Counted from the first letter of the stretch, positions 46,456 through 55,613 are shown. The stretch: DNA of 64,000 nucleotides from Bifidobacterium saimiriisciurei (GCF_010667655.1 NZ_WHZU01000011.1:37048-101047); one strand, 5' to 3'. Translations and numbers: made by a program. Notes: generated from the sequence alone by a model not told the origin.

Positions 46456-47907
46456 ATGACAGACAACAATCTTCCGGTTCTCAATGCCGAAGTCGCCATC
46501 GAGAAGGGTCTGACCACTGCGGATGCCGCCAAGCGTCCCATCAAGGTCATTCAGTTCGGTGAGGGCAACTTCCTGCGCGCATTCGTCGACTGGACCATCC
46601 AGCAGCTCAACAACAACGGCCTGTTCGGCGGCAACGTCGCCATCGTGCAGCCGATCTCCCAGGGCCGTGCCAAGGAGCTCGCCGCCCAGGACAACCTCTA
46701 CACCGTCGTCCTCGAAGGCCTCAAGAACGGCGAGCAGGTGCAGTCCCGCGAGCTCATCGACTCCATCGGCAAGTCCCTCTCCGCCGTCGGTGACTGGGAG
46801 GAGTTCCTCGCCCTGGCCGACGAGCCGGAAGCCAAGATCATCATCTCCAACACCACCGAGGCCGGCATCGCCCTCGACGACTCCGACACCGCCGAGACCG
46901 TGCCGCCGAAGAGCTACCCGGCCAAGCTCGTCCACCTGCTCAAGCGCCGCTTCGACAACGGCCTGCCCGGCTTCCTCATCATCCCCTGCGAGCTGATCGC
47001 CGACAACGGCGACACCCTCAAGAAGTACCTGCTCGAGCTGGCCGACAAGTTCGGCTACGGCGAGGACTTCAAGGCCTGGCTCGAGAACGACAACAAGTTC
47101 TTCAACACGCTCGTCGACCGCATCGTCCCCGGCTACCCGCGCGACCGCGCCGAGGAGCTGTGGAACGAGCTCGGCTACGTCGACAACAACATGGTCAAGG
47201 CCGAGCCGTTCCTGCTGTGGGTCGTCTCCGGCGACGCCGAGGCCATCGACGAGGCCCTGCCGGCCAAGAAGCTCGGCATCGACCTGGTCACCCCCGAATC
47301 CGTCAAGCCGTACCGCGAGCGCAAGGTGTTCCTGCTGAACTGCCCGCACACCACGCTCGCCTCCGTGGCCCGTCTGGCCGGCGTCGCCACCGTGGGCGAG
47401 GCCATGAACGACGCCGACGTGCGTCCGTTCATCGAGAAGGAGATGCACGAGGAGATCATCCCGGTGCTGTCCCTGCCCGAGGACGAGCTCAACAAGTTCG
47501 CCGAGGCCGTGCTGGAGCGCTACGCCAACCCGTTCGTCAAGCACGCGCTCGACGCCATCGGCCTGAACTCCGCCGCCAAGTACGTCACCCGCTGCCTGCC
47601 GGTGCTGCTCAACAACGTGGAAGGCGGCCACGGCCTGCCCAAGCGTCTGGTGCTGGCCCTCTCCGGCCTCATCTACACCTACGGCGGTCTGGCCGAGGGC
47701 AAGGTCAACATCTCCGATGATCCGGCCGTCGTCGCCAAGTTCGAGGAGGCCGCCAAGAGCGAGAACTACGCGGCCACCATCCTCGCCGACGCCTCCGTGT
47801 GGGGTCAGGACCTCACCGAGGTCGAGGGCCTGGTCGACGCCGTGGCCGCCAACCTCGAGGCCATCAAGGCCGAGGGCATGCGTCCGCTCATCAAGGCGCT
47901 CGCCTGA
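46456..47907 (+). CDS. uxaB: Tagaturonate reductase (altronate oxidoreductase)
   Basis: NADH-dependent reduction of D-tagaturonate to D-altronate in galacturonate breakdown; 483 residues, the family length. The long-chain mannitol dehydrogenase fold starts with VIQFGEGNFLRAFVDWTI (dinucleotide site), then ISNTTEAGI, GFLIIPCELIADNG, the catalytic Lys/Asn/His region AEPFLLWVV to VFLLNCPHTTLASVARLAG, and a helical C-terminal domain. It is followed by altronate dehydratase, the next enzyme of the route. AGGGAAAA precedes the ATG. Codon use is extremely GC-biased, in keeping with strong expression. Confidence 0.92.
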   Translation: MTDNNLPVLNAEVAIEKGLTTADAAKRPIKVIQFGEGNFLRAFVDWTIQQLNNNGLFGGNVAIVQPISQGRAKELAAQDNLYTVVLEGLKNGEQVQSRELIDSIGKSLSAVGDWEEFLALADEPEAKIIISNTTEAGIALDDSDTAETVPPKSYPAKLVHLLKRRFDNGLPGFLIIPCELIADNGDTLKKYLLELADKFGYGEDFKAWLENDNKFFNTLVDRIVPGYPRDRAEELWNELGYVDNNMVKAEPFLLWVVSGDAEAIDEALPAKKLGIDLVTPESVKPYRERKVFLLNCPHTTLASVARLAGVATVGEAMNDADVRPFIEKEMHEEIIPVLSLPEDELNKFAEAVLERYANPFVKHALDAIGLNSAAKYVTRCLPVLLNNVEGGHGLPKRLVLALSGLIYTYGGLAEGKVNISDDPAVVAKFEEAAKSENYAATILADASVWGQDLTEVEGLVDAVAANLEAIKAEGMRPLIKALA

Positions 47908-47955
47908 GTCATTTGCTCATGGGAGTGAATAGCTCTCCTCGGTCCGCCTGTGATT

Positions 47956-48009
47956 GGCTCCCCTCCCCGCGGAGGGGAGCTGTCATGCGCAGCATGACTG
48001 AGGGGAGCC
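47956..48009. repeat. Dispersed bifidobacterial-type palindromic repeat
   Basis: GCTCCCCTCC/GGAGGGGAGC forms a perfect hairpin, next to GTCATGC/GCATGAC and a closing GAGGGGAGCC. Related copies lie at 9263-9310 and 10058-10105 (inside a gene), 58029-58108 and 63915-63953. It looks like a REP-type element in the uxaB-uxaA gap. Confidence 0.65.
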
Positions 48010-48048
48010 ATCCCATGCATTCATTCGTGTATAGGAAGGGCTTTCATC

Positions 48049-49620
48049 ATGGATACGATTCATCTCGATCCGCATGACAAGGTCGCCGTCGCCGCACGCG
48101 ACCTGAAGAAGGGCGAGGCCGTCAAGGTCGAGGGTCTTGCCGAACCGGTCGTCGCGCTCGAGGACGTCGGACGCGGCCACAAGATCGCCATCGAGGACAT
48201 TCCCGAGGGCGAGCAGATCATCAAGTACGGCTACTCCATCGGCCATGCCAGGTGCGACATCGCCAAGGGCTCGTGGGTGCATACGCACAACACGAAGTCG
48301 AACCTCGGCCCGGACCTGCAGTACACGTACGATCCGGTGCCGGACGTCGTCAAGCCGGGCAGCAAGCCCAGCGACCTGACGTTCCAGGGCTACCGCCGTT
48401 CCACCGGCAAGGTCGGCATCCGCAACGACCTGTACATCGTGCCGGCCGTCGGCTGCATCAACTCGCTGTGCGACAACATCGCCAAGCAGTTCGAGGCCCT
48501 GCATCCCGACTGCGGCGCCTTCGACTCCATCATCATCGCGCATCATCCGTACGGCTGCTCCCAGCTGGGCGGCGACCATGAGATGACCAAGCGCATCCTG
48601 CAGGACATCGCCATGCATCCGAACGCCGGCGGCGTGCTCGTGGTGGGCCTCGGCTGCGAGAACAACCAGATTCCGCAGTTCAAGTCGGAGATGACCCCGC
48701 TCATGGGCTGCTGCGGCACGGACGCCGAGCCGAGCGACGCCGTCGTCAAGGACCTGCAGGACGGCCTCGTCTACGACCCGCATCGCGTGAAGTTCATGAT
48801 CTGCCAGCTTGAGGACGACGAGTACGAGACCGCCGCCAAGCTGCTCGAGGAGCTCAACGAGGCGGCGCTGAACGACCACCGCGAGCCCATCCCGATCAGC
48901 GAGCTGACCGTGGGCGTCAAGTGCGGCGGCTCCGACGGCCTGTCCGGCGTGACCGCCAACCCGCTCGTCGGCAAGTTCGCCGAGTGGCTGGCCTCGCAGG
49001 GCGGCAAGGTCGTGCTCACCGAGGTGCCCGAGATGTTCGGCGCCGAGCAGGTGCTCATGAGCCAGGCCAAGGACGAGAAGACCTTCGAGGACATCGTCCA
49101 CCTGATCAAGAACTTCAAGGACTACTTCCGCAAGTACAACCAGCCGATCGGCGAGAACCCGTCGCCGGGCAACAAGGCCGGCGGCATCACCACGCTCGAG
49201 GACAAGTCACTCGGCTGCATCCGCAAGGGCGGCAAGTGCGAGGTCACCGACGTGATCGCCTACGGCCACCAGGCCTCCGAACCGGGCCTGACCCTGCTGC
49301 AGGCTCCCGGCAACGATCTGGTCTCCTCGTCCGCGCTGGCCAGCGCCGGCTGCAACATCGTGCTGTTCACCACCGGTCGCGGCAACCCGTACGGCACCTA
49401 CGTGCCCACGTACAAGGTCGCCACGAACGTGCCGCTCGCCACCAAGCATTCGCGCTGGATCGACTTCAACGCCGGCCGTCTGCTCAGCGAGCACATGGAG
49501 GACGTCCTGCCCGACTTCATCGCCAGCGTGATGGCCACCGTCAACGGCGAGCGCAGCACGCGCAACGAAGAATACGGCATGCACGAGATCGCCATCTTCA
49601 AGGACGGCATCACCGAATAG
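48049..49620 (+). CDS. uxaA: Altronate dehydratase
   Basis: Dehydrates D-altronate to 2-keto-3-deoxygluconate; 523 residues. The first 90 residues are an SAF-type domain (AAARDLKKGEAV, HTHNTKSNL). The large C-terminal part has VGCINSLCDNIAKQF, HHPYGCSQLGGD, GLGCENNQIP, VGVKCGGSDGLSGVTANPLVG and FTTGRGNPYG with the conserved Cys and His residues expected for the iron-dependent UxaA family. It is in one direction with uxaB, 141 bp apart with a REP-like repeat between. AGGAAGGG precedes the ATG. Uronate isomerase, KDG kinase and KDPG aldolase are not seen in the window. Confidence 0.93.
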   Translation: MDTIHLDPHDKVAVAARDLKKGEAVKVEGLAEPVVALEDVGRGHKIAIEDIPEGEQIIKYGYSIGHARCDIAKGSWVHTHNTKSNLGPDLQYTYDPVPDVVKPGSKPSDLTFQGYRRSTGKVGIRNDLYIVPAVGCINSLCDNIAKQFEALHPDCGAFDSIIIAHHPYGCSQLGGDHEMTKRILQDIAMHPNAGGVLVVGLGCENNQIPQFKSEMTPLMGCCGTDAEPSDAVVKDLQDGLVYDPHRVKFMICQLEDDEYETAAKLLEELNEAALNDHREPIPISELTVGVKCGGSDGLSGVTANPLVGKFAEWLASQGGKVVLTEVPEMFGAEQVLMSQAKDEKTFEDIVHLIKNFKDYFRKYNQPIGENPSPGNKAGGITTLEDKSLGCIRKGGKCEVTDVIAYGHQASEPGLTLLQAPGNDLVSSSALASAGCNIVLFTTGRGNPYGTYVPTYKVATNVPLATKHSRWIDFNAGRLLSEHMEDVLPDFIASVMATVNGERSTRNEEYGMHEIAIFKDGITE

Positions 49621-49671
49621 TCGGACGTCCGGCGTCCGGCATCGTCTGGTCGCAATCGCCCGTCGTGTCGC

Positions 49672-49710
49672 ATTCCGCCTGCAGGTGCCTCTGCCGTTTG
49701 CAGGCGGAAT
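49672..49710. terminator. Hairpin downstream of uxaA
   Basis: A perfect 12-bp stem, ATTCCGCCTGCA with TGCAGGCGGAAT, and a 15-nt loop. It lies 52 bp after the uxaA stop with no T-run. It is a likely end of the uxaB-uxaA transcript. Confidence 0.55.
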
Positions 49711-49847
49711 TCCCTCGGTCGGCTTGGCCGATGGCTCCCTCCGAAAACGAGGGGAAATCACATATTCGTATATCTATTCCGTAATGTCCATACCCAATAA
49801 AGGAGCGGCCTTCGTTTCCATCTCTTCTTTCCTGTGATCGGTTTGTC

Positions 49848-49883
49848 AATGTCCCGAAGACGTCATGTCGTCTTCGGGACATT
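49848..49883. terminator. Second strong hairpin between uxaA and the LacI gene
   Basis: A perfect 15-bp stem (49848-49862 with 49869-49883) and 6-nt loop, in the 449-bp gap 49621-50069 that otherwise contains no gene I can support. There is no clear T-run. Confidence 0.6.
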
Positions 49884-49922
49884 CTCATATGCGGCTGCAT
49901 ATACGCGGCCCTATGCGATACG

Positions 49923-49942
49923 ACATGTGAGCGCTTACATGT
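49923..49942. promoter_or_regulatory. LacI-type operator before the LacI-family gene
   Basis: ACATGTGAGCGCTTACATGT is a nearly perfect palindrome around AGCGCT and matches the general LacI/GalR operator form TGTGAGCGCTcACA. It lies about 130 bp before the regulator start, so autoregulation is likely. Confidence 0.65.
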
Positions 49943-50069
49943 CCATTGAAGACGCCGCACCGCGTCGCAGACGACGAAAGAAAACGATATCTTGCGCGAA
50001 ATAAGCCGTTTCCGGGCATCCGTTGCGTAAACTCAGCAGGAGAAGAAGTCTTGTTTTGATGGAGAAGTA

Positions 50070-51056
50070 ATGAGCAAGGTGACGATTCGCGATGTTGCGA
50101 AAGCCGCAGGGGTGTCTCCCTCGACCGTATCCAGGGCGTTTTCCATGCCCGGCAGGGTCAGCCCCGAAACGACGAAACGTATTTTCCAGGTGGCCGACGA
50201 GCTCGGTTACCACGGCGTGCCCATCGAATCCCGTCCGAGCGTGGGATACAAGGGACTGGTCGCCATCATCGTCCCCGACATGACCAACCAGTTCTTCACC
50301 GACATCATCCGCAGCGTGCAGCGCGAATGCGCCAACCATGGCGTCGGCCTGCTGGTGAGCGAATCGCGCGAGTCGGCGTCCATGGAACGTGTGGCGTTCG
50401 ACCGTGCCGTCTACTATGCCGACGGCGTCGTACTCGCCTCCAGCCGCATGCCCGATTCCATGATCCGCAAATGCGCGCAGGTCAAGCCGGTCGTGGTCAC
50501 CAACCGCATCATCCGCGGTGTGCCGTGCGTCATCACCGACGTGGCGCCGGGCATGCGGCAGGCCGTCCGTCATCTCAAGGAGATGGGATTCGGCAGGGTC
50601 ACGTATCTCGACGGTCCGGCGCATTCATGGTCGGCCGGCATGTGCTGGAACGCGCTGACGCGCGCCTGCGCCGAGGAGGGCATGAAGATCAAGCGTCAGT
50701 GGCCGGGCGTGCCGACGGTCGAGGGCGGCTTCCAGGCGGCGAAGGAGTATCTGAAGAACCCCACGGGAGCCGTGATCGCCTACAACGACCTGATGGCCGT
50801 GGGTTTCCTCAGCGCGATGCGTCAGAGCGGCTACGAATGCCCGCGTGACTTCTCCGTCATCGGCATCGACGACGATATGGCCGGCAGGCTCGCCGTGCCG
50901 CCGCTGACCACCATCCACCGGTCGACCAGACTGGTGGGCGCGCAGGCCGCGCAGACGCTGCTTCAGCGGTTCTCGTCCGGTACGGCCGACACCTCCGTGC
51001 AGAGCACGCCCACACGGCTGGTCGTGCGCGAAAGCACGGCGCCATACGTGGCGTGA
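50070..51056 (+). CDS. LacI-family transcriptional regulator
   Basis: DNA-binding repressor of 328 residues. The HTH is at 3-25 (TIRDVAKAAGVSPSTVSRAF) and the hinge helix ends near residue 60. The periplasmic-binding-protein-like effector domain runs from GLVAIIVPDMTNQFF to the end, with VIGIDDDMAGRLAVPPLTTIH typical of the family. It follows the uxaBA genes and precedes a sugar symporter cluster, so its ligand is probably a uronate or a related sugar. A candidate operator lies upstream of its own gene and another, of different sequence, before the next gene. Confidence 0.9.
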   Translation: MSKVTIRDVAKAAGVSPSTVSRAFSMPGRVSPETTKRIFQVADELGYHGVPIESRPSVGYKGLVAIIVPDMTNQFFTDIIRSVQRECANHGVGLLVSESRESASMERVAFDRAVYYADGVVLASSRMPDSMIRKCAQVKPVVVTNRIIRGVPCVITDVAPGMRQAVRHLKEMGFGRVTYLDGPAHSWSAGMCWNALTRACAEEGMKIKRQWPGVPTVEGGFQAAKEYLKNPTGAVIAYNDLMAVGFLSAMRQSGYECPRDFSVIGIDDDMAGRLAVPPLTTIHRSTRLVGAQAAQTLLQRFSSGTADTSVQSTPTRLVVRESTAPYVA

Positions 51057-51105
51057 TCCGCATTCCTCGCCGGCCGCCCATTGACCGGTAGTGGGTGTAA
51101 ACATG

Positions 51106-51134
51106 ATGGTTGGAAAAACGTTTGAACCAACCAT
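51106..51134. promoter_or_regulatory. Palindromic operator candidate before the symporter genes
   Basis: ATGGTTGG (51106-51113) and CCAACCAT (51127-51134) flank a centre that contains AAACGTTT, a common LacI-family core. It ends 14 bp before the start of the small unknown gene and could cover its transcription start. Confidence 0.5.
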
Positions 51135-51148
51135 GATAGGGGACTGAC

Positions 51149-51529
51149 ATGCCGCTGCCCACACCGCCGGAGGACTCCGGATACGACCGCGCCACCGCCG
51201 ACGACCTTGCACGCAGGGCCGGTGCGCAGGACGCCGACTTCCCGATCGCCGACGCCTACGGCGCGCTGCTCGACGAACACCACGCCTGGGGTCTGCCGTT
51301 CAACGGCTACGCCAACGCCGCCGGCTACGGCTACGTGCAGGAGCCGACGCTCGGCGTCGCGCAGGACGGCTGGGACTCCCACAAGGCGTTCAAGGAGCTC
51401 ACGCCCGGCGCGCAGACCATCGTGGTCTACCGCAGCCTGGAGCGCGGCCACGACATCGACCGCGAGTCCGCCCGCAACTTCCTGAAGCACGAGCGCGGCA
51501 TCATCATCCACGGCAACCAGCCGTACTAA
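51149..51529 (+). CDS. Small protein of unknown function in the sugar cluster
   Basis: The protein has 126 residues and I do not recognise it. It is soluble, with no signal peptide, and rich in Gly, Ala, Asp and aromatic residues. The segment GYGYVQEPTLGVAQDGWDS followed by ELTPGAQTIVVYRSLERG has the feel of a beta-sandwich edge as found near the end of sugar mutarotases, but this is a weak impression. AGGGGA precedes the ATG. It is 28 bp ahead of a GPH symporter and behind a palindromic operator candidate, so it is probably expressed with the transporter and concerned with the same sugar. Confidence 0.65.
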   Translation: MPLPTPPEDSGYDRATADDLARRAGAQDADFPIADAYGALLDEHHAWGLPFNGYANAAGYGYVQEPTLGVAQDGWDSHKAFKELTPGAQTIVVYRSLERGHDIDRESARNFLKHERGIIIHGNQPY

Positions 51530-51557
51530 AGCGCGTGTGCCGAGAAAGGGACGGGCG

Positions 51558-53123
51558 TTGACAACCCGGATGCAATCAGAACCGCAGCAGGGCAGGCCGC
51601 AATCCAAGAGGCACGGCAAGATCACCATCGGCAACGCATTGAGCTATGCGATGGGCGACGTCTACGGCGGCGGCGGGCCGACGCTCGCCGGCACCTACCT
51701 CGCCGTGTTCTGGACACACTTCTGCGGATTCGACATCTCCACCGCCCAGGGCATCATCGGCGGCGCGGCCGTCGTCAGCGCCGTATGTGCCATCCTGTTC
51801 GGGCTATTGTCCGAACGATTCTACCTGTACCGTCTCGGCCGCCGGTTCGGTCGGCGCCGCTTCTTCATCATGCTGTGCTCGCCGCTCGTGCTGGTCACCC
51901 TGCTCATGTGGGTGCCGGGACTGCCGCAGCCGCTGTACTTCGCGCTCTACGTGCTCTACATCGTGCTGCTGCAGATGTTCGGCGTCTGCTATGCGGCCCT
52001 GCCCGGCGAGATGACCACCGACTTCGCCGGCCGATCCATGCTCTCCACGGTGCGGTTGCTGCTCAGCGGCATCTCCACGGCGGTCATCCCCATGTTCGCC
52101 AGCTGGGTGCTCTCGCATCTCGGCGAGACCAACGCCTACTCGTACCAGCTGTTCGCCACCGTGGTCACCGTGGTGTTCGCCTGCGTCACGTTCGCCAGCT
52201 CCCGTCTCACCTGGGAGCTCACGCCCGAGGAGGCCGGATTCGGCGAGGCCGAGCTCGCCCGGCGCCGCGCGGCCGCACACCGCCGCACACCACGCGAGAT
52301 GCTCTCCGCGGCCGGACGCGTGATTCGCGAATACGCATCCACGTTCCGCATCGCCACGTTCCGCATCCACATCACGCTGTATCTCATCTGCCTCACACTG
52401 CAGGACATGTTCACCCAGACGTTCGTGTTCTTCGTGCTCTACGACTGGAACAGGACGGCCGCCTTCGCCTCGCTGCTGCTGTCGCTGGCCATCGTGGCCG
52501 AAGTGTTCAAGCCCCTGTGGGGCTGGCTGTTCATCCATATCGGGCCGAAGAACCTGTACGCCGTATGCTATGCGGGCGCGCTCACCGGACTGGCGCTGCT
52601 GTTCCTCGCATGGCGCACGGTCGGCGTGCTCCCCGGCGCGGCGTGGACCGCGCTCGCCGTCGCCGCGTTCCTGGTCTGGTGCGTGTTCCGTTCGCTTTCC
52701 GGCACGCTGCCGTGGCTCATCTTCCCGTTCATCCCCGACGTCGACATGATCGTGACCAAACGCAACCGTGCGTCGATCTTCTCGGGCATCACCACGTTCC
52801 TGCGGTTCATCTGCACCGGCGTGGCATCCATCGCCTGCGGCGCGTTCCTCGCCGCCACGGGCTTCCAGCCCAATCATGCGGGCGGCCAGAGCGCCGGCGC
52901 TCAGATGGGCATCGCCTTCGTCTGCCTCGGATGGTCCGCCATCGGATTCCTGATCGCATTCGTCATCTCGCGTCGTTTCGCGCTCGACCAGCGCGGCGAT
53001 CTCATGCTGCTGCACGAAATCGACCGTCTCAAGTCCGGCGGCTCGAAGGATGATGTCGAGCCCGAGGTACGAGAGACGGTCGAACGACTCACCGGCGTGC
53101 CATACGAGCGGTGCTGGCGCTAG
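51558..53123 (+). CDS. GPH-family glycoside/uronide:cation symporter
   Basis: Membrane symporter of about 521 residues with roughly 12 hydrophobic helices. The N-terminal NALSYAMGDVYGGGGPTLAGTYLAVFWTHFCG and loops such as RLGRRFGRRRFFIMLCSP and CYAALPGEMTTDFAGRS are typical of the MelB/GPH family. The C-terminal tail (QRGDLMLLHEIDRLKSGGS) is cytoplasmic. TTG 51558 is preferred since AAGGGA stands six bases before it; GTG 51537 and ATG 51570 are alternatives. Neighbouring L-rhamnose mutarotase and uronate genes suggest rhamnose or a rhamnose-containing sugar as substrate, which is inference. Confidence 0.85.
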   Translation: MTTRMQSEPQQGRPQSKRHGKITIGNALSYAMGDVYGGGGPTLAGTYLAVFWTHFCGFDISTAQGIIGGAAVVSAVCAILFGLLSERFYLYRLGRRFGRRRFFIMLCSPLVLVTLLMWVPGLPQPLYFALYVLYIVLLQMFGVCYAALPGEMTTDFAGRSMLSTVRLLLSGISTAVIPMFASWVLSHLGETNAYSYQLFATVVTVVFACVTFASSRLTWELTPEEAGFGEAELARRRAAAHRRTPREMLSAAGRVIREYASTFRIATFRIHITLYLICLTLQDMFTQTFVFFVLYDWNRTAAFASLLLSLAIVAEVFKPLWGWLFIHIGPKNLYAVCYAGALTGLALLFLAWRTVGVLPGAAWTALAVAAFLVWCVFRSLSGTLPWLIFPFIPDVDMIVTKRNRASIFSGITTFLRFICTGVASIACGAFLAATGFQPNHAGGQSAGAQMGIAFVCLGWSAIGFLIAFVISRRFALDQRGDLMLLHEIDRLKSGGSKDDVEPEVRETVERLTGVPYERCWR

Positions 53124-53143
53124 TCAAGGCGTTTGCGCTGGCG

Positions 53144-53458
53144 TTAGTCGAGGTGGAACACCTCGCGCAGGTCCTCGCATACGGGGGAGTTGTCGGGGTT
53201 CGTCTCCATGACCGGCGCCATGAAATCCCACCACTTGCGGTTGATGGGCGTATCGGCCGACTCGGCCCAGCGCGCCTCGTCCTCCACCTCGATGTATCCG
53301 AACAGCGTGTTCGTCTCGGCGTCGAACGAAATCGTGTAGTTGTGACCGCCGTATTCATGGATCATCGCCTTCATCTCCGGCCACAGCTCGTTGTGGCGCC
53401 TGGCGTACTCCTCCACCATGCCGGGGTACAGATGCATCTTGAACGTCTTGCGGATCAT
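53144..53458 (-). CDS. rhaM: L-rhamnose mutarotase
   Basis: Interconverts the anomers of L-rhamnose; 104 residues, the exact family length. Typical RhaM residues are present: FKMHLYPGMVEEYARRHNELWPEM, the central Tyr-rich strand GGHNYTISFD, LFGYIEVED and the WWDFMAPVMETNPDNSPV block that closes the active site. AAAGGAGG stands five bases before the ATG. It converges on the GPH symporter gene 20 bp away and lies downstream of an AraC regulator on the same strand, supporting a rhamnose role for this group of genes. Confidence 0.93.
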   Translation of the reverse strand: MIRKTFKMHLYPGMVEEYARRHNELWPEMKAMIHEYGGHNYTISFDAETNTLFGYIEVEDEARWAESADTPINRKWWDFMAPVMETNPDNSPVCEDLREVFHLD

Positions 53459-53643
53459 CGGTCCTCCTTTGGACTGCGCGTAATCATTCATACGCATCGT
53501 AGGCAGCACGACGGCGGCATATGACACGCAAAACATGTCGGGAATTGACTCCGGGCTTGCCGATGTTGCGGCGAAGGCCGACGCCGCCGCGAGCCGAAGG
53601 CGGTACGCGGCGGCGCCGGCCTTTCGGCTTACCGGCCGGCCGA

Positions 53644-54531
53644 CTATTCGTGCGCGGTGAAGTACACGACGTCCGTGCTGTCGTTGCGGCTCAGGAACTC
53701 CTTCGTCGTCATATGGAACTCCTGCTTGAAGCAGCGCAGGAAATGCGTGTACGAGGCGAAGCCGCACTGTCGGTACACGTTCTGCGCGCTGCCGTATTCG
53801 CGCAGCAGCTCCTTCGACCGCAGCAGACGGCGCTTGAGGATGAACTCGTGCAGGTTCAGCCCCGTGCTCTTCTTGAACTGGCGGGAAAGATAGTACTTGT
53901 TGATGAAGAACCGGCCCGCGATATGGTCCAGCGAGCAGTCGCCGTCAAGATTCTCGCTCACGTACTCCATCACGTTCGTGATGAGCGAGGAGACCGGCTT
54001 GTTCACCGGCGCCACGTCGGTGCTCGAATCGGCGACCGCCTTGTTCAGCGTCACCATGAAGTTCAGGAACCGCTGCTCGTACTCCAGGTCCTCGCCGTAG
54101 CCGTTGCCCGGCTTCTCGTCGAGCGTGGCGAACTCGCGGCGCAGCGCATCCGGCTCCATGGTGATCACACGGCTCGCCGGCTTGCCGTTGTTGGAGAAGC
54201 AGGCGGCGAGATTCGTGTTCGAGGTCGACCGCGAGGCCAGGAAGTCATCGCGCACGTAGATGTACGCGCGCTCATAGTAGTCGCTCGACTGGCGCACGAT
54301 GTTGTGCAGGTCGTTGCTGTGCGCGAACGTGACCGTGCCCGGCCCGGTCGTGTACTCCTTGCCGCCGAGATGGAAGACGCCCGTGCCCCGCAGCACGCAG
54401 TTGATCTCATGGAAGTCGTGGTAATGCAGCTGGGCGTGCTCCACGACCTGCGAATCGACATGATAGATCTCGAAACGGTCGGAGATCATGGAATTCACGA
54501 TGACAGCGCGCGGCTGATCCTGATGCGTCAT
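53644..54531 (-). CDS. AraC-family transcriptional regulator with cupin sensor domain
   Basis: Regulator of 295 residues. The first 130 residues form a cupin-like sugar-sensing domain (HYHDFHEINCVLRGTGVFHLGGKEYTTGPG). The last 100 form the AraC double HTH (DHIAGRFFINKYYLSRQFKKSTGLNLHEFI and VYRQCGFASYTHFLRCFKQEF). This is the layout of RhaS/MelR-type activators. It is divergent from the TIM-barrel isomerase gene and on the same strand as rhaM 186 bp downstream. A rhamnose-related inducer fits the context but is not shown. Confidence 0.9.
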   Translation of the reverse strand: MTHQDQPRAVIVNSMISDRFEIYHVDSQVVEHAQLHYHDFHEINCVLRGTGVFHLGGKEYTTGPGTVTFAHSNDLHNIVRQSSDYYERAYIYVRDDFLASRSTSNTNLAACFSNNGKPASRVITMEPDALRREFATLDEKPGNGYGEDLEYEQRFLNFMVTLNKAVADSSTDVAPVNKPVSSLITNVMEYVSENLDGDCSLDHIAGRFFINKYYLSRQFKKSTGLNLHEFILKRRLLRSKELLREYGSAQNVYRQCGFASYTHFLRCFKQEFHMTTKEFLSRNDSTDVVYFTAHE

Positions 54532-54556
54532 TGCACTTATGCTCCTGTGTCTGTGC

Positions 54557-54592
54557 CCGTCATCCCGTAGCGAGAGGGGTGCGGGATGACGG
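54557..54592. repeat. Inverted repeat in the divergent AraC/isomerase region
   Basis: CCGTCATCCCG and CGGGATGACGG form a perfect 11-bp stem with a 14-nt loop. It looks like a second family of dispersed palindromes, sitting in the leader of the AraC gene (gap 54532-54754). Confidence 0.6.
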
Positions 54593-54754
54593 CTGTTGCG
54601 GCGATGCCGCCGTATATATCCGTTGTTGATTTCATGGTACCTGCGGAATCAAGAATGGATAGCAATTAAGCAAAACATACGCACTCATTCATATATATGC
54701 ATGGTTGGCGCCCCCTACACTCAACAAGTGATAGACGGACACAATGGAGGTGCC

Positions 54755-55528
54755 ATGATCAATTTCGGAGCGCGCGGACATGACGTGACCGACGCCGACA
54801 CACCGGAGAAACTCGCCCGAGGACTCGCCGAATACGGCGTGCACAACGTGCAGCTGGCGTTGCCCCGCCAGTTCCCCGACCTCGCCGGCGCGGAGAGGAT
54901 CAACCCCGGCATGGGATCCTACTTCCGCCGCGTACTGGGGGAGTGCGGCGTCGACATCGCCGTGCTCGGCTGCTACATCAACATGACGCATCCCGACGAC
55001 GCCACGCGCGAGACGCTGCTGCGCCGGTTCGAGGCGTACCTGGCGAACGCGCGCTTCTTCGGCGCGCCCGTGGTCGCCAGCGAGACCGGCTCCGTCGACG
55101 CCGACCCCGGCCGGTTCACCGAGGAGAACTTCACCGAGGAGATGTACCAGCGCTCGCTGGCGTCGGTGCGGCGGCTCGTGGCCGTGGGGGAGCGGTTCGG
55201 CGCCATCGTGGGCGTGGAGCCCGGAGCGAACCACCCGACCGCATATACCACGCCGAGCGGCCGGACCGTGCGCGACGGCGACCAGGTGGAGATCACCCGC
55301 AAGGCGCTCGAGGCGTTCGGCGACCGCATCGTGGCCGTGCACATCGACGACTTCACCGTGGACCCGGACGGCGGCGGATTGCACCGCTGCAACGTGGACG
55401 AGGGCGTGATGGACGTGCGTGGCATCCTCGAGGCCGTCTCCGCGGCCCGCCCGTACATCCCCGTGATCCTCGAGGAGACCCGCGACGAGGCCATCGCCCG
55501 CACCGTGCGCAAATACGGCAGCCTGTGA
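54755..55528 (+). CDS. Sugar phosphate isomerase/epimerase-type TIM-barrel protein
   Basis: AP-endonuclease-2/xylose-isomerase-like barrel of 257 residues. Conserved signs are GVDIAVLGCYINMTHPD, ETGSVDADP, VGVEPGANHPT with a likely metal-binding Glu, VAVHIDDF with His and Asp, and VILEETRDEA with the final Glu. These give the usual metal site of sugar or inositol isomerases. GGAGG stands before ATG 54755; the upstream extension is not convincing. It is divergent from the AraC gene, its likely regulator. The substrate may be a rhamnose- or uronate-derived ketose but is not known. Confidence 0.85.
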   Translation: MINFGARGHDVTDADTPEKLARGLAEYGVHNVQLALPRQFPDLAGAERINPGMGSYFRRVLGECGVDIAVLGCYINMTHPDDATRETLLRRFEAYLANARFFGAPVVASETGSVDADPGRFTEENFTEEMYQRSLASVRRLVAVGERFGAIVGVEPGANHPTAYTTPSGRTVRDGDQVEITRKALEAFGDRIVAVHIDDFTVDPDGGGLHRCNVDEGVMDVRGILEAVSAARPYIPVILEETRDEAIARTVRKYGSL

Positions 55529-55613
55529 ACGCATGGTTTACGTCTGACGGTAGGGAGCGACACCGTCGTATCGGTGTCCGACCGGCGGGGAACGGAGATA
55601 TTGGAGGATATCG

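Noticed and set aside
47956..48009. Hairpin-rich segment as a tRNA or riboswitch
   Set aside because: It is a simple set of perfect palindromes that recurs in other gaps, with no tRNA arms or known ligand-binding consensus.
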